A stretch of DNA of 64,000 bases from Tubulanus polymorphus (lineage: Eukaryota > Nemertea > Palaeonemertea > Tubulaniformes > Tubulanidae), in the NCBI RefSeq assembly GCF_964204645.1, contig NC_134031.1:17233307-17297306 (forward strand), in the 5' to 3' direction. The notes beneath the pieces are model-generated. The model searched no databases and was not told the origin of the DNA. It worked only from the letters and a program-made list of their open reading frames with translations. Positions 25,930 through 39,584 of the stretch are shown here, piece by piece (position 1 is the stretch's first letter; every line of letters begins with the position of its first letter). Made by a program: the position numbers and the translations under genes.

Positions 25930-26085
25930 TAGCCTGGTTACATTGGTACCGGTCAATTCAATTCAAATGTCGATATATTCAAATTCAAAATACCTTTACT
26001 GGTCCTTAATATTTTATTATATCACTCATTGTCAATGATATTAGGTACGGCGTCAATAAACTTTCAAGTTAGTTTCTTTAAACAT
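25930..26085 (+). repeat. Dispersed repeat, copy 1
   Basis: Shares ordered words with 29990-30155: GTCAATTCAATTCAA, a GATRTAYTCAAATT segment, ATATTATYAYTCAT, a CAATGATA segment, and finally GTCAATAAACTTT followed by AGTTAGTTT and a pyrimidine run. The ending resembles a retroposon 3' end, but no coding sequence is attached. Confidence 0.55.
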
Positions 26086-29000
26086 TTTCTCATGTAAATT
26101 TCTATTGACGATACATTCTATATTTCGTTGTGATATTTCATCGTATCGGGCGTGATGAGATCTACGATACACGAGTAGAAAATAAGAATTGATTAAGAAT
26201 AAGAATAGTCTTTATGAATTTTTTGTTAACGTTCATCGCATATAATGAATTTCTTTTGATGTATAGTATATGTCACTCAAAATTGTCTTTGTATTAAGAC
26301 CGAGAGTTTGTCAAATGAATTAAAGTAAAGGTTAACGCAAGTAAGTAAAACTAGAAAAGGCGCGTGTGTTGCTTGTATGCCACTCACACGCTCGGTACTC
26401 GTTCACATCCCGCAAAACAGATGAAACCTAAACACAGACGTACGCTGAAGGAGCTACATCCGCCCTAATCTCATTGCAAGATAAAGAGACCGCATTCTGA
26501 ACGAGCGTAATCATCCCGTTTTTTTTATCTTGTTTTTATTCGGCGACAATCTTCGCCGTGTTCAGTAGAGCTCGGCTCCGATTTTGCCGATACCATTTCA
26601 GGTATAGAGCTTCGCACAGGCGGCGTCTGTTGCAGACAGTGACGGTAGTAAGAAAACACTTTTGTGTTCGGAAAGGTGATGACGCATCTCGAACCGATAA
26701 CGGGACTATATTCTGCGCAACAATTTGAAAACACAATATCATTCTATCGCGCGTCGTTTTGTCATGGTAAAAATCCGATATCTTCCTTAGGAAAATATAG
26801 CGCCTGTTTAGCTTCCATTTATTCGAGAAAAAAAAGCGGTCGCCTTTGCATTTATATCTTAGATAGTTACGTAAATGCCGTCTAACAATTCTAGCCGAAC
26901 CAAAACGTGGATGATACATTTGGGGAATGAAAGGAAATATACGTTGCATTTCCAACGTCGATTGCTTTGATTCTGATAAATATGAAATTTAATAAAATAT
27001 GCTAATTAATAAGAATGATCAGTCGAAATTTCCGGCGTGTGTTAGTAAGTAATAATGACAATACGGGTTTCGGGTACAAAAGGCATAAAACGGCTTTTAT
27101 CGTTTCGAAAGGTTTCATTTCCTCAGAACACTTAAGATCGATCATGCCGCGCAGCATGCAGATGTGAAATATATCCATTTAAAGGCAACCGTGGCTGATA
27201 ATTACAATAAGTCACGAACTGTTGTTCAGATTAAGTTCATTTTATCCATTCGACAAAAACGGCGTGTTCTAAGAATTCTATCTTCGTGGACACTAACATG
27301 GACTTCCGTGTAGTGACCGATGTTGGTGGTGTCACTCCATCCTACAAATCGAATAAAATGAAATTTCTGTATTGTTCTTTATAAAGACGGTTTATTGGAT
27401 TACAATCAGCTTTTAGAAAACAAAGGCCAGTTACTTAGTATTTGGGTTAAGTTAACCGTAAATACCAGGGACTGGTTTATAGATTGGTATTAACTTTAAC
27501 CAGGAAAAATGAATTGAGTTAGCCCCCGAGTTCTAGATAGTACCAGTCTTATAAAAACCAGGCCCTGGACACAGTTCCACAATTGTAAGTTAGATGTTTT
27601 TTAAGAATCAGTATTACGGGAACAATACTTATATGCCTGTTTGTAAGCTACGATTGTATGAATATCGATGTCAAGATTTCAATTTTGTGTCAAATAAATC
27701 TGAACCGCCAGTTCAACGTCTGGCTCGTCGTTATCAGTCTCTCGGTCATTTCTATATAATATCTTAAACGGTCACATAGATACGAGTTCGATGAATTCAT
27801 AGTGCATCCGATATTTCATCACCGCTTTGGTCGCACTTCGCTTCGCACAGAAATTGAAACTATACGCCATTTTAAATATCAACTCATTAATCTGAACAGC
27901 AGGTGATATGGCCGTGTGTATAAATTCGTAATTTTCAGTTAGTAAACCAACGCCGTTATCATTTTGATCCCGTAGCGAATTGACGCCGTTGCCTGATGAG
28001 TACATCGATCCGCGATCGAAAATCGAATACTCTACATTTTTATTCCGTAATTCATTACTGAATGTTTAAAACGCCGTTTCATCCTCGCTCAGGCGCGAGT
28101 TTGGATTTTCAACTACGCACGTATTCATTTTATCTCAATCATTTTTTTAAGTTCTCAATTTGCTTACCATCATCATCCCTCCCCCAGCAGTATGTATAAG
28201 AAAATAAACAACAACTATAAAATATGTATTGGCGTCTGCTAAATCTGTTCCGATCAAAACGTGAAATCAGAAGTGAATATCATGCCGAACTTTGATTAAA
28301 AGAAGCCATATTTCATGAAATACATACAAAATAGACAGCTCCCGGTGTACCAAACGCTATGTGATTTGACTGGTTAGCATGTTATATCGCAATTAAGTGC
28401 ATTAACGCCAAAGTTCACAGGAATCGGAAGCATAAATGAACTGACGGAAATGGTCCTGCTCAAATGAAACCTTAATTACACTGTTGCAGGTGTAATTATC
28501 TTCAGCTATTGCCGACTTTGCGTAGGCTGGGATGAATCGTATGCGGTATATTTGGTTGAATATAATTTGTACGGCCAAAATCATGGACATATTCACTACC
28601 TGCGGAGGCAATACAGATCTGACGGATATTCTATGCTTCTGTGGCATGACCATTTTTTTTGTGGTTTCAAAGATCCTCGGGTCAGTTGCTCAACCGGTGC
28701 CCAAAACGTTATCAAAAAATTTCAACTATTTTCGGGATAGCAGACCTATCTCTCAGTCTGTATCCTGAATCCAATCAGTGACATTAAGGCTTGTGTAAAT
28801 TCATGTTTTCAGGGCTGCATTCAGCTTATTTTTTCTATTTTTTTTTTTCACAGGGAACGTATACGGCACGTCGTAACGTTTGCCGTCATTCAAAGTCAAG
28901 GAAATAAATTGAAATCATAATCCAATTAAATTGGCACGCAGCACTAATGAAAGTCGCCTAGACAAGTCAACGTCGGAAAAATCAAAAACAAATAAACGCT

Positions 29001-29989
29001 ACTGAATATGCTGCTTGTAAGAAAAGTGAGGATGATTTACAAAAATATTTATAGTTCGTTCCATTGATATTTCATATACTACATATAAATTGGTATTATT
29101 GAATTATCATCATTGTAGCAAGTTTGTACCGTTATTTGAGACACAGAGGTAGGCGCATGGCACATGGTGGATATTATATAGATGAACACCATTGTCCGCT
29201 TTAACATCTTCGGATAGGCTGCGACAAAAAGTCATCAAGAACGCAAACACATCATGTTGTGCGTTGGTTATTTCAACAAATATCATTATGGAAGTAGCAA
29301 TGTCATTTGTTTTGTTGGGCAAATAACGCATGTAATCGGTACAAACCGAGCGAAGGCTGCGCAGACTGTGCGTGCCCTTCCCCGGATCCTGTCGCGACTT
29401 GACCATTGATTTATCGCCGCTGATGTATCCAGTCTGCTTTCCGAAACATCGATCAGTGTTCGTATCGGCGCGATGAAAAATACCTCGCAAAATACGAGTG
29501 TAATACATCGATCGAGACACATCCCCGAATTCATAAGCGATATGCCGAAAAAATCTTAAAAATCTTAAATTGAAAAATACATCTTACATTGGCTTTGAAA
29601 TTCACACTGAAATATAAGAAGTAGAATGTATATATTTAGCACAGCAACGCGACACCTCATCAAACATACCACATTACATGGAAGAATTTTGATCCGACGG
29701 TCGGAAAGTTCATGTTCCCTCCTTTTGTGACGACTCAATCATATATACTATAGATGACACTATCTATGTGTATACATGTATAAACGTCTATATCTATGAA
29801 TGACAAAAATGATATTTTTTGTCGAATAATGTCTTTGACCCAGTGAAAACCGTAAAAATAATGTTTGTATACATTGATGCATATAGTATGCGTATTTACG
29901 TAAGGGCTTTTATTTTTCCTAACATTTTTGATAAATCTTAATGATTATTTTTGAAAGGATGTTCTCTACATCATCAATCAGGGCTAAAC

Positions 29990-30155
29990 TAACTGCCAGT
30001 CAATTCAATTCAATAAATCGATGTACTCAAATTTTAGATAACTTAATGTATCCCTTAAATTGCTTATATAATATTATCATTCATCGACGACAATGATAAG
30101 CAATACATGTGTCATTTTTCAAGGTGTCAATAAACTTTGTAGTTAGTTTTCTTTT
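29990..30155 (+). repeat. Dispersed repeat, copy 2
   Basis: Diverged partner of the repeat at 25930-26085, in the same orientation and word order, ending GTGTCAATAAACTTTGTAG then TTAGTTTTC and a T-rich tract. Confidence 0.55.
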
Positions 30156-31894
30156 TTTCTTTCATCTAGCGGTTTATCATTGAAAACGCGAGAGTTTACA
30201 GCTAGTAGGGAGAGTTCAGTTATTTTTGAAGTGAGATGACTATAATGAAGTATATCGGGTTGCAAGAGTTAGGCTCTTTCTGTGCGAACTGCTGCGGCGT
30301 TAAACAAACTTTGTTAAGATGACGCCACGGTTACATAATTGACTCGAAGGAGCCACACGCTGGTGAAATGAAAAGCGACACAGTATTCGCACACCAGTGC
30401 CGTGTTAATGAGCACGTATTTCAGCGTTACTGGCATGGTCGTCAGCGTCCATTATCCCTCCACGCAGCCGGAACCATGGTCTTTTCCTCCGTCGAACCCC
30501 CAAAGAATAGGCTCGATAATTACTATCCACGTCAAACCCAGTAATCCCGGGCTTTCAGTCAGTCATAGATGCCAATCAAACGCTGTCCATTTGCAGGTCA
30601 GCGTCAGTACTAAAAATGTGCAGGCCATATATTCATTTAGGCAAAAAATGCACATATTGATGAAAATCTCATCTATAGCTTTCAGTGGCAATAAACCGAA
30701 ACATTATGACGGACTGTTAAGTAACTGAGATGCTATCACTAGCTTTTGAGAGGGCTTCTGATGATTAATTTTGACGGTGTATCCCTCGAAATGACGTGCC
30801 TGTTTACATAATTTTTTTACGTACATATACTTCAGCATCGGTTACGACCGAAACAATGAGGAAATTATGCAGCGCTAGAAATGGCCTCGAATAAACCTGC
30901 GCTTGAAGAATATATACCTTATAAAAGCGAAAGACAGTTCTTCGAGGATTTTTGTGAGGAAAATGAAGAAAATCGAACTATCAGATAAAATTCATATTCA
31001 TTGCAAAATGCTATTCGGAATGAGAAGGAATTATTATCGAATCGAGGTTTTAATTGTTTCGCTAATGATGTTTAGATCGGGTATAGACGCGGAACAAGAG
31101 AACAACTCGACGACTATTGTGTGTTTTCAACCGTCGCTGCTAACCGCGCGTCGAAACTTCTAATTACAGAAAGACGTTTCGTTCAACGGTGTGTATAAAA
31201 TATCGTTAATTGCAGAACGATTATAACCAGACGCCTGAAGAACAGCGCCGGATTTCACAAGATGCTTCTTCCTCAGAGAGGTCCTAGAAATGACGTTTCA
31301 TCGAATGCCGAAGGTGATAGCGCGGTGATTTTGCCTTTGTTGCATGTCACACCGATGGGTACAGTAGCTGCGTAAGAACTTACTAATTGGCTGCTAATTG
31401 CAACTAAACGAACGGGAAATTGTCAGCGCGAGATTGCCACGAGTTGCATTACCGACAGTTTGCGAAGAGGTTAGTCTTGTCCGCGCGGACGAGAATGGTT
31501 TGAATAATTAACGGTCGCGTTATGAACGGAAGTCGGGCCGATCGCATGCCTCTTTTGTTTTTACCGTACACGCCGTGTTTTATAATAAACAGGAAGTGAT
31601 ACATTTACTTGAATAATTCAGAGCTCGATACTACAAGACATGCCTGATCACTGGCCGTTATTTCCTTTATTCTTTCATATTGCGCCGATATTACGTACAT
31701 TAATATTCTCGCTCGTCGACAAATGGGATCGGTGATAAAATATTTTGATGGAAAAATATAAACAACGTCGCGTTTCCTCTTGTTAAAGACGTACTGATAT
31801 TTCTTACTACAAGATAAGTGAAAATTGAAAAAAAAAAACGGAGAAAACGAAAACTGGCCAAATTCAAACCCGACAACAGAATCCAAAAATACCG

Positions 31895-32323
31895 CTTGGT
31901 TAAACAAATACCGTTATTCCTTTAACATCCCTCTCCCTCTCCCTCTCCCTCTCCCTCTCCCTCTCCCTCTCCCTCTCCCTCTCCCTCTCCCTCTCCCTCT
32001 CCCTCTCCCTCTCCCTCTCCCTCTCCCTCTCCCTCTCCCTCTCCCTCTCCCTCTCCCTCTCCCTCTCCCTCTCCCTCTCCCTCTCCCTCTCCCTCTCCCT
32101 CTCCCTCTCACTCTCTCCACGGAATGAAACAGGACTTGGTTAAACAAATACCGTTATTCCTTTAACATCCCTCTCCCTCTCCCTCTCCCTCTCCCTCTCC
32201 CTCTCCCTCTCCCTCTCCCTCTCCCTCTCCCTCTCCCTCTCCCTCTCCCTCTCCCTCTCCCTCTCCCTCTCCCTCTCCCTCTCCCTCTCCCTCTCCCTCT
32301 CTCCACGGAATGAAACAGGACTT
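31895..32323. repeat. Tandem duplication carrying (CTCCCT)n
   Basis: Two units, 31895-32134 and 32135-32323. Each begins CTTGGTTAAACAAATACC, contains a long uninterrupted hexamer tract (about 30 repeats from 31929, about 22 from 32169), and ends CCACGGAATGAAACAGGACTT. The complementary strand is pure AGGGAG. The long Leu-Pro, Gly-Arg and Arg-Glu frames across it are artefacts of the hexamer. Confidence 0.95.
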
Positions 32324-32329
32324 GCATAT

Positions 32330-35300
32330 ACAAATATGAAATATCCCAACAGTCTGCTTATAATTGACGTCTTTTATTGGTATAAAGGCGAGACGATGTT
32401 AATAACAAATAATTTCACCGTCTCTTTTTCAAAATCACAGGGGAGCCAATTCTTTTACAGAACGCGCGGGGCCTTCATAGCGAGAATGCAAATATGAAAT
32501 TAGTCTATCTAATATGGAGGGGTTCTTAACCTAATTACATGCTATCAACTTGAAAGAAAAATCAAGATGAGGTCTTTAATTTCTAAAATTCTGGAGTTGA
32601 CGATTACAAAACCTACGATTTTTGAAGAGTTGTGCTTACTATCCGACCATAGACTGCGGATCATACGTGGGCTCATATATGTAGATATTGCTCATCCACA
32701 CTCGGGAAGCCGTTACCGACAGAAGGCGTAACTAAGCTACTGACCATCAATCGAGTTGGAAGCAGTTCCTATATATAATATGCCAACAGCGATTACAAAT
32801 CTGACATTAATGTTCTTTTTCGTTTAGAGGGCAAAACCGATGACAAACGATACCACGTTTTCATTTTCACAGTTTGGTACATCGACGACGTAACACTTTG
32901 TTTACATGCTGTGCTTTCACGGTAATGTTGCCAATTATTTATTTACGCCATGACAGCTCGGACTTCCGGTGACAGGAAATGTCGTCCGGTCCGCGATAAA
33001 GTGGTTCGCATCTACGATTCTCCACGTCGCCTGTTTTTGTCTCATTGTGTGTAGGTCCCTCTTTTGCCTAATTAAAGCGTGCAAGTCGATAGGAATCAAC
33101 TGGCCGGGTCGCGCCCCGGTCAATCTATTGAAGCCGAGCAAGGCGTTAACTGAGTTTTCTTTTTAAATGATAAGCAGGCTGATGATCTTATAGAAATACA
33201 AAAGTGCCAACAAAATTTGAATTTCTTTTTGCGAAGAACTAGGTATACTGATAACCTAGCTGTACATCATACACCCAATGTATCTAATTGGACGAAATGA
33301 AAAATTGTTGTTCTTGCTTCGACGACGTCACTGGTAGAGATTTCGTTATATCTGTTCGAATGAGTGGTTCTGGCTCCCGAAACTACTGCGTGACTGTGCA
33401 AACGACGCGTGTCGTTGGTGAAATCGTAGACTGTTTAAGGGGAGCAACTTTTACGATTCAGTGGGTAAGATAAAAGCTGATGGAATAGTAACTAGACGTG
33501 TAAGATTCGAAGACATGGACATCGTGCTTTTTTCTCTCGTATGTAAAGAATGTAGTTTACCGGCATTGGGGAGGAGGGGGCAGTGAATCCTAAGGTCAAA
33601 TTATGTTTTGTATATCGGTTCTTCGGTGTAAAGGGCCATACAAAAAACCGCCAGGATTTTTTCATTGATTGACACTTCTCAAAACCAAAATGAACATTTC
33701 AAATAAATCAGTAATTTTGCCGAGTTAAACAGCCGTCAGACACGCATGTCAAATCGGACTTTCTATTTCATGCTACGCCTACCACAGACAGGTCCGGAGA
33801 GGTTTTGCATCCGTTTCTGGTTTCTGGCCTCTAGCGACGGAGTTAGCAAATCTGAAATTATATTCTGGAGTTCAGCTTAGTATCACATCCAGAAGAACCT
33901 TAGTGTTCAATTTCAAAGTTGTGGGTTACATTTTTACCGTAAGGTTAGGCATCCATTTCATCTGCAAATCGAGGGGTGAGCGCGTGGAAGAAGCTTCAAC
34001 CACCGGTTGCCAATTCGTCTGTTTAAAGGTCCGATGTCCTCTAAATTGAATGTTGCGAAAAACACATATTTACATGGAATAAGTTCACAAATAATAAATA
34101 TGCTACTGATTTCAATTTTCAAAGTATCATTTGGATGTCTAATCTCAGAAAGTAAGATTTAGAGGACATAGGACCTTTAAGGCCAGTTCGTATAGGTACA
34201 AAGCACCCACCAAAAAGGTTAATTCTTCATTGAAAACTAAGCCAATTATAACTTGTCTGGAAAAAGTGAAGCTTTACAAATCACGACGCAGTACAAATGC
34301 TTTTTATAGAGATTAGTTTTTTTTCGCGAAATTGAAAATAATTCCCGCATCTGTGAATGATTCTCGGTTGAAATGCGAGCAGCAATGACATGGCCTGAGT
34401 AATCAATCTATTTGTTCAGAATTTGCTTGATTTGTTGAATAATCATGTTGCTCGCCAGCTCACGTCATCGGTACCATATATCTCACGAAACTAACGAGTA
34501 GTCGCCAGTGACCAGAAACGAGCCGACCAACCGTATTATTACCTAATGTAATAGTAATGTTCCATTCCCAATAGCAATATAAATAATTCCTTTGACAAAT
34601 CACTCGGCACATGTCCGTATCCGACGTACTTGGAGGGGTATTTCGTGGTCCATAGTTCGGTAAACCGAATCATACGGTCAACAGTCAATACCGAATTAAC
34701 ATCTTAAATCGTTATGTTAAGCAGTTACGAAAGTTTAGCGGTGATTTGAACTTACAGTCAAATATTAGTTTCATTTGTCAGCAAAAATACTACATAACAA
34801 AATGACCAGAGTGTTTATTCAGCGTTTCAAGTAAATGATCGTAATAGAACGGCACCCATTTCACGAATAAACACAGCAATCCAATTTGAGCCTTCTTGCG
34901 CTGGATATTAACACGTCCCACGCGTATCGTGTTTACTTAATGAAATGAAAGATTTTTTTCCCGATAACTGCTCGAAGACCCTTTTGTAAATTACTATATC
35001 AGTGGATTTGTGTCGATCCGTTGTCGATGCCAAGCGAAGGCGCGCCAAGATACGAAGTCACGAATTTTTCCGACGATGCCATAGTAAAGAAATTGTTACC
35101 CGAAAAAAGAGTTTGCGCGTCGATGCGAAGGTAAATGAAATTCAACTATAAGGTTGCACTCGAAGGACTATCGGTCATTTTTACCACCCGCGAATTGTGA
35201 TATAAAAAGGGAGATTGCATCTAACGTCGACGATACAACAAATTATATGACGCAGGGATTACGTCACAACAGTCGTCATTCTGATCATCTTGACCTTGAA

Positions 35301-37810
35301 GTCAGACGTGCTACATCAATGTTAAATCTGTATTGGTTAGTTTTATCATATTCAAGTCTAATTCAGTTGACGAATGAAGCCCACAATATGAACAACACTG
35401 TTACAAGATGTCGATGGTTGGTTTTTGAAAATACAGATTAGTATATATCTCGGTTTGCATAATAACTATAGAAACTTTATTTTCAACGACAAGTTCATAA
35501 TCATATAATAACGTTTAGTACAAAAATGACGGATAACCGTAAAAGAAGACAATATAGATATTATGTGGCGCAGATGGTGCTTCTTTCCACCATCTCTGCT
35601 AGAAATAATAGGTATGAATAGTATGTCTTATAGATGAACAGACCTACGCTAAACTTTAACTTTATGTAAGTACTGGTGAATGATGTTCGTGTTACATGAA
35701 TTACTTGGAAATCTGATACATTTGAAAATATCATATATGTAAGCTTACATATTTGAAAATGTCATTCTTGGTTTGCTTTCTTTGTCACGATGAATTCTAG
35801 ACACTTTCGCGACGGCGCACTCGGCGGAATCTTCGCCGTGAAAGTTGTACGAACTAAAAACCGCGTATCACAACAGACGGTATATTCACTGTGATTGTCG
35901 CTAATACAATCTCGAGTAGAACGTAGCTCTCCCGTGACACATCAAAGACTGCTGGTAATTAAAACAATAAGAACAGTAATATGAAGTACCCATTGGGCCC
36001 GGTAGATGCCGAAGGGCGCACATTCTTTTTTTCGTATACGCAACGATAGTATTCTTTCACGTGTTAAAAAAAAATCCTCCGAAGCTTATGATTCAACATC
36101 TAATCATTGTTCATCGAAAAATTCATCAACGTTAACCCAATTTTGTAACCTGGTCTTAATGATTTGATATACTGTCGGATGTCACGGGCGTCTTGCCTAT
36201 CTCTGAGAGTTGTTAATGTCCTGCTCGCTCGACTGTCGTTCTGTCATTGAGCAAAACCATCTCGTGGAAAATATCCCCCTTAAGTCATGACACTTAAATA
36301 ACCATTGCTTCATCCAAAAATTAATCTCTCAATTACACTTGTTTTCAAAATCGAGTCGTTCATTCTGGAAGGCATCAGCGATAGTCACTTATGCAACGAA
36401 TTCAGTAAATATTCATATCTGTATATGGAAGAACATAATAACCCGTTTAATGGCATCGTTTTCCAGGTGCAAACAGAACATTCTTCGTCCTCGATCTATA
36501 TATTCAGAAGTGACTTGTCGAAATCATCCACCTAGTAATTCGTCCCGAGACGACTTAATCGAGTCGGTTATTGCGAGATTTGTTCAACGCGTATTGGACG
36601 GTGTCAATATTTCATCAGTTATATTCAGATGCAGTTATAGCCTCTGCCAGGTATTGTTTTTACGCCGCTGAAGTTAGTGTCGCAATGGATTTGCGAAAAT
36701 ATCGCAGACACGGATCTCAAGGCGATATTGCCATATGTTTCACTAAGACGTAGGCTTTGCATTGAATTATTAAGGAGTTTTAATGGCAGCACACATTCTG
36801 CTTCAGAAAACAAGGTTTTCCAGCGAGTTGTCTAGTTGAGTGCCTATCCCTTATTCGTTCTTATTGATGGATATGTATACACGTGGGAGATGATAATTGC
36901 GCCGAGCAATCAAAATACACCTCTTCGGAATTAAGAAAACAAGCTAAAATTGTTAATTCGCCCTACGTAAATGTCACCCCAACTGTGGTTTCCGGGAGTC
37001 TCGTGGTTAAGGTTTTAAATCTTAGTTCGATGAATTTAAGAATTTACAGCTTCGTGAATTATATGATTCTGAAATGATATCAAGAACACCAGCACGAACC
37101 GCCTATACTATACTTTATACGATACCAAATTACGAGGCTTTTTTTCAAGAGAATCTCCTCCTTTTGTGACGATGGAATCCTATTAAATCACGCAGTCGAT
37201 GGTCATCCTGCTTCAACGGGCTTAGCGCTGGTCCGCCGAAATACCTTTTCATATTTTTTTCGCAACGAGACAGGAAAGAATTCGCGCGCACCTAGAAAAC
37301 TTATATACCAACCTTCACAACGTCAGACTTGTAACAAAAACGCATTCAATGTTCGACACAAGAGGTGTTCGACGAGAGATGAACATTAAGGAAATGAAAC
37401 TAGACGACGTTTCTTATTTGATGTTTGTTAATATAACATAATGGTAGTCTGTGTGCGCTCCCCTGGTTTGCCGTTATTAATAAGGACACGGCTTTTCCGC
37501 GTGAGACAAAATACGCCTCGATGAACAGTAAAAGATCTCAGGCATACTACCGATAAACCGTGTATCGTCATTATGATTAAATTTCAGATTTGATTTCAAG
37601 AGTAATGATAAGGCAAGGATGCGCATCCAACAGCGGACGTGACTGCATCGTCAACAGTTAGAAAATGCGCAAGGAAATTACCGCGACAGTTTTTCAACCC
37701 CATATTGATGCGTATTGAATTTAAAACGAAATACGCGTGTTGAAATACTAAAAGAATAAAGAGTCCCACAATATATAACAAAAACTCTTCGTTGATAAGA
37801 AAAAGATTAT
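32330..37810. other. Gene-free stretch
   Basis: No supported gene apart from the MITE at 34.0 kb. A small open frame at 33297-33470 (NCCSCFDDVTGRDFVISVRM...) runs into a consensus-like donor (TGG|GTAAGA), but no acceptor or partner exon could be tied to it, so I do not call it a gene. Confidence 0.4.
34024..34179. mobile_element. MITE with TAAAGGTCC ends
   Basis: About 156 bp. The left end TAAAGGTCCGATGTCCTCTA and the reverse complement of the right end TAAAGGTCCTATGTCCTCTA differ at one position in 20. TTTAA-like sequence sits at both edges, consistent with a TTAA or TA target. No coding content. Confidence 0.75.
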
Positions 37811-37814
37811 ATTC

Positions 37815-37979
37815 ATAGTTTCATAACAAATAATCGCCCGAAATCTGCTAATTCTGATTTTTCTTAGGCACAACGTTCCAATGGTCGCTTCATGCCAGTT
37901 GACGATGGCGGGAAGCGACCAGTTGAAACGTCGATGGCAGAATTAGCAGATTTCGGACGATTATTTGTTATGAAACTAT
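37815..37979. mobile_element. Near-perfect long-hairpin foldback element
   Basis: Left arm 37815-37856 and right arm 37938-37979 are 42 bases each and complementary at 41 of 42 positions. The 81-base interior folds again: TGGTCGCTTC pairs with GAAGCGACCA, and ACGTT-type sequence on the left faces GAAACGTCG on the right. The element is thus almost one continuous hairpin of about 165 nt. The GAAACGTCG word links it to the foldback elements at 23.2, 24.1 and 39.6 kb. Confidence 0.8.
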
Positions 37980-39460
37980 AAATAAGATATTTTTTTTCAA
38001 ATTAACGAAGAGCTTTCTACTAGGATAACCTGGATGAATACGTACTATACGTACGTAGATTCGAAGAGCATTTTGTGAAGCGATTTTCCCCCGCAAAAAC
38101 TTGTCAAAAACCCCTGAATTGGCATCGAGCCGTTTCATTTACAAAATTAGCAATTGGTCTTTATTGGTATTTGTGAAGCAATCGACCGGAGATCGGACAA
38201 CGGAGGCGATACGGTGGGCGAACTGTTTACACGCAATCACACCAGATGAGAGGAGAACTATGATGTATTGCGTATAGTCAGCGGGCTACGTCGGTGAAAA
38301 ATGCCAAGGCGCCGGTCAACGCTAAATTACGGCCTCTTAATTACGTGCTTCAACTATCACTTGATCGATGGTTTTATAGCCGGAGCAATTGTAAAAAACG
38401 GCCTTATAGTTGAATTACATAAGGTCAAGTGACTGTTACTGTGTATACGGAACGAGATTCTCTGATAATACTGCGTGTACAGCACCTGAAAACAGACGCT
38501 TAATTAGATAGATAGTCGTTACGAGTTCATAATAGCCGCACGCATAAAAAAAATAATCTACAACCATAAAATGCCTTAATGCCACTTGTTTACCACGTGA
38601 AAAGGGTCTTTCCACTGTAACCTTTGTGGCAGAATCTCTTCGTTAAGACAGTTTCATTATATGAATTCATATACGACAAAAAACTTACTAATTTCAATAC
38701 TTCTTAACTAGTAAACTTAGCAAAAATGTCATGGCCAACATCTTGATATTAACGGTTTATTTACACGACGGTCGTCTTCTGGTGATGTATGTGTGACAGC
38801 TTCCAAACATCTGTTTATGTTAAAATGTTGGCTTTGACTTTTTGCCGTTTACTTGTTAAGACTTTCACTCTATCGGATTAGTACTTCATAACAACCAACA
38901 GTTTTATTCTCATTCTAGACTTTTCTTTTTATTCTCAAAAGCGCAAACTCTTCGCGACTGAAAAAAACCACATTATCACGGATTATTACTAGCGTGCCGT
39001 GGGCAGTACATACACGAGATACTATATAGCATCGGGTACGATGAAAGGTTATGTCAGGCTAAATTAGGACGGAAAATAACATAACATTTCTCTCAGTTGA
39101 ATCACTGCTCGTTTCATTGCCTGCGACAACACCATGTGTATCAGAATGCATGACTTGCTTTTTTCTACAAGGCGCAAAAATGGATCCGCGTTATGTTTCT
39201 TCAGCCCGAGGGCGCTGCAGGGGTTACAACTTTGATCCTTTATGCTCTACTGGATCACACTCATTGCCCCAATGCTGTACGTAAACAGATCGACGAGATT
39301 CCACGTATTATCATAGCTCGTTGATTTTATCTCCGTACGGAATCGGAGTAAATTGTTGTTCGACGCCTGGACTCTGAAATTCATGTTTTACCGAAGCTAA
39401 AACGGTAACGTATCGTTCAACTTGTTTGAAAGAACGTCGGATGCCGTATTTCAGTCACCC

Positions 39461-39580
39461 GGGGCCGGTTGCATAGTTATAGCTTATACTTAAGACCAGT
39501 CTAAGACCAAGTTAGATCTACAGCCAAAGACCAGTCTCAAGATTTAAGACCACTTGAGTCACGACTGTGCAACTGGCCCC
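39461..39580. mobile_element. MITE with GGGGCCGGTTGCATAGT ends
   Basis: 120-bp element. The left end GGGGCCGGTTGCATAGT and the reverse complement of the right end GGGGCCAGTTGCACAGT agree at 15 of 17 positions. The interior repeats short AAGACCA/TAAGACC words. Similar ends (degraded GGGACCAGTTCCAC and CCAGGCCCTGGAC) occur near 27.5 and 62.94 kb. No open frame. Confidence 0.75.
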
Positions 39581-39584
39581 TAAT

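Larger units (their letters stand above)
24540..31890. other. Gene-free stretch with weak unassigned ORFs
   Basis: No recognisable gene. Two minus-strand open frames are longer than expected by chance but match nothing I know: 26536-26955 (139 codons, the stop merging into AATAAA) and 29110-29520 (136 codons, with mixed third-position use and TDYMRYLPNKTND). A plus-strand frame at 30957-31163 holds a hydrophobic IEVLIVSLMMF segment. Degraded pieces of a GGGACCAGTTT-type element lie around 27425-27575. Confidence 0.35.

Noticed and set aside
26536-26955. 139-codon minus-strand open frame ending at an AATAAA
   Set aside because: No domain or signal peptide; an overlapping shorter frame is equally open, so coding is not supported.
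31825-32349. Long Leu-Pro, Gly-Arg and Arg-Glu open frames on both strands
   Set aside because: They are three readings of the same (CTCCCT)n hexamer tracts, with no start context, splice signals or domain.
33297-33476. Cys-containing open frame running into a GTAAGA donor
   Set aside because: Only one good splice signal, with no acceptor or partner exon; chance is a sufficient explanation.
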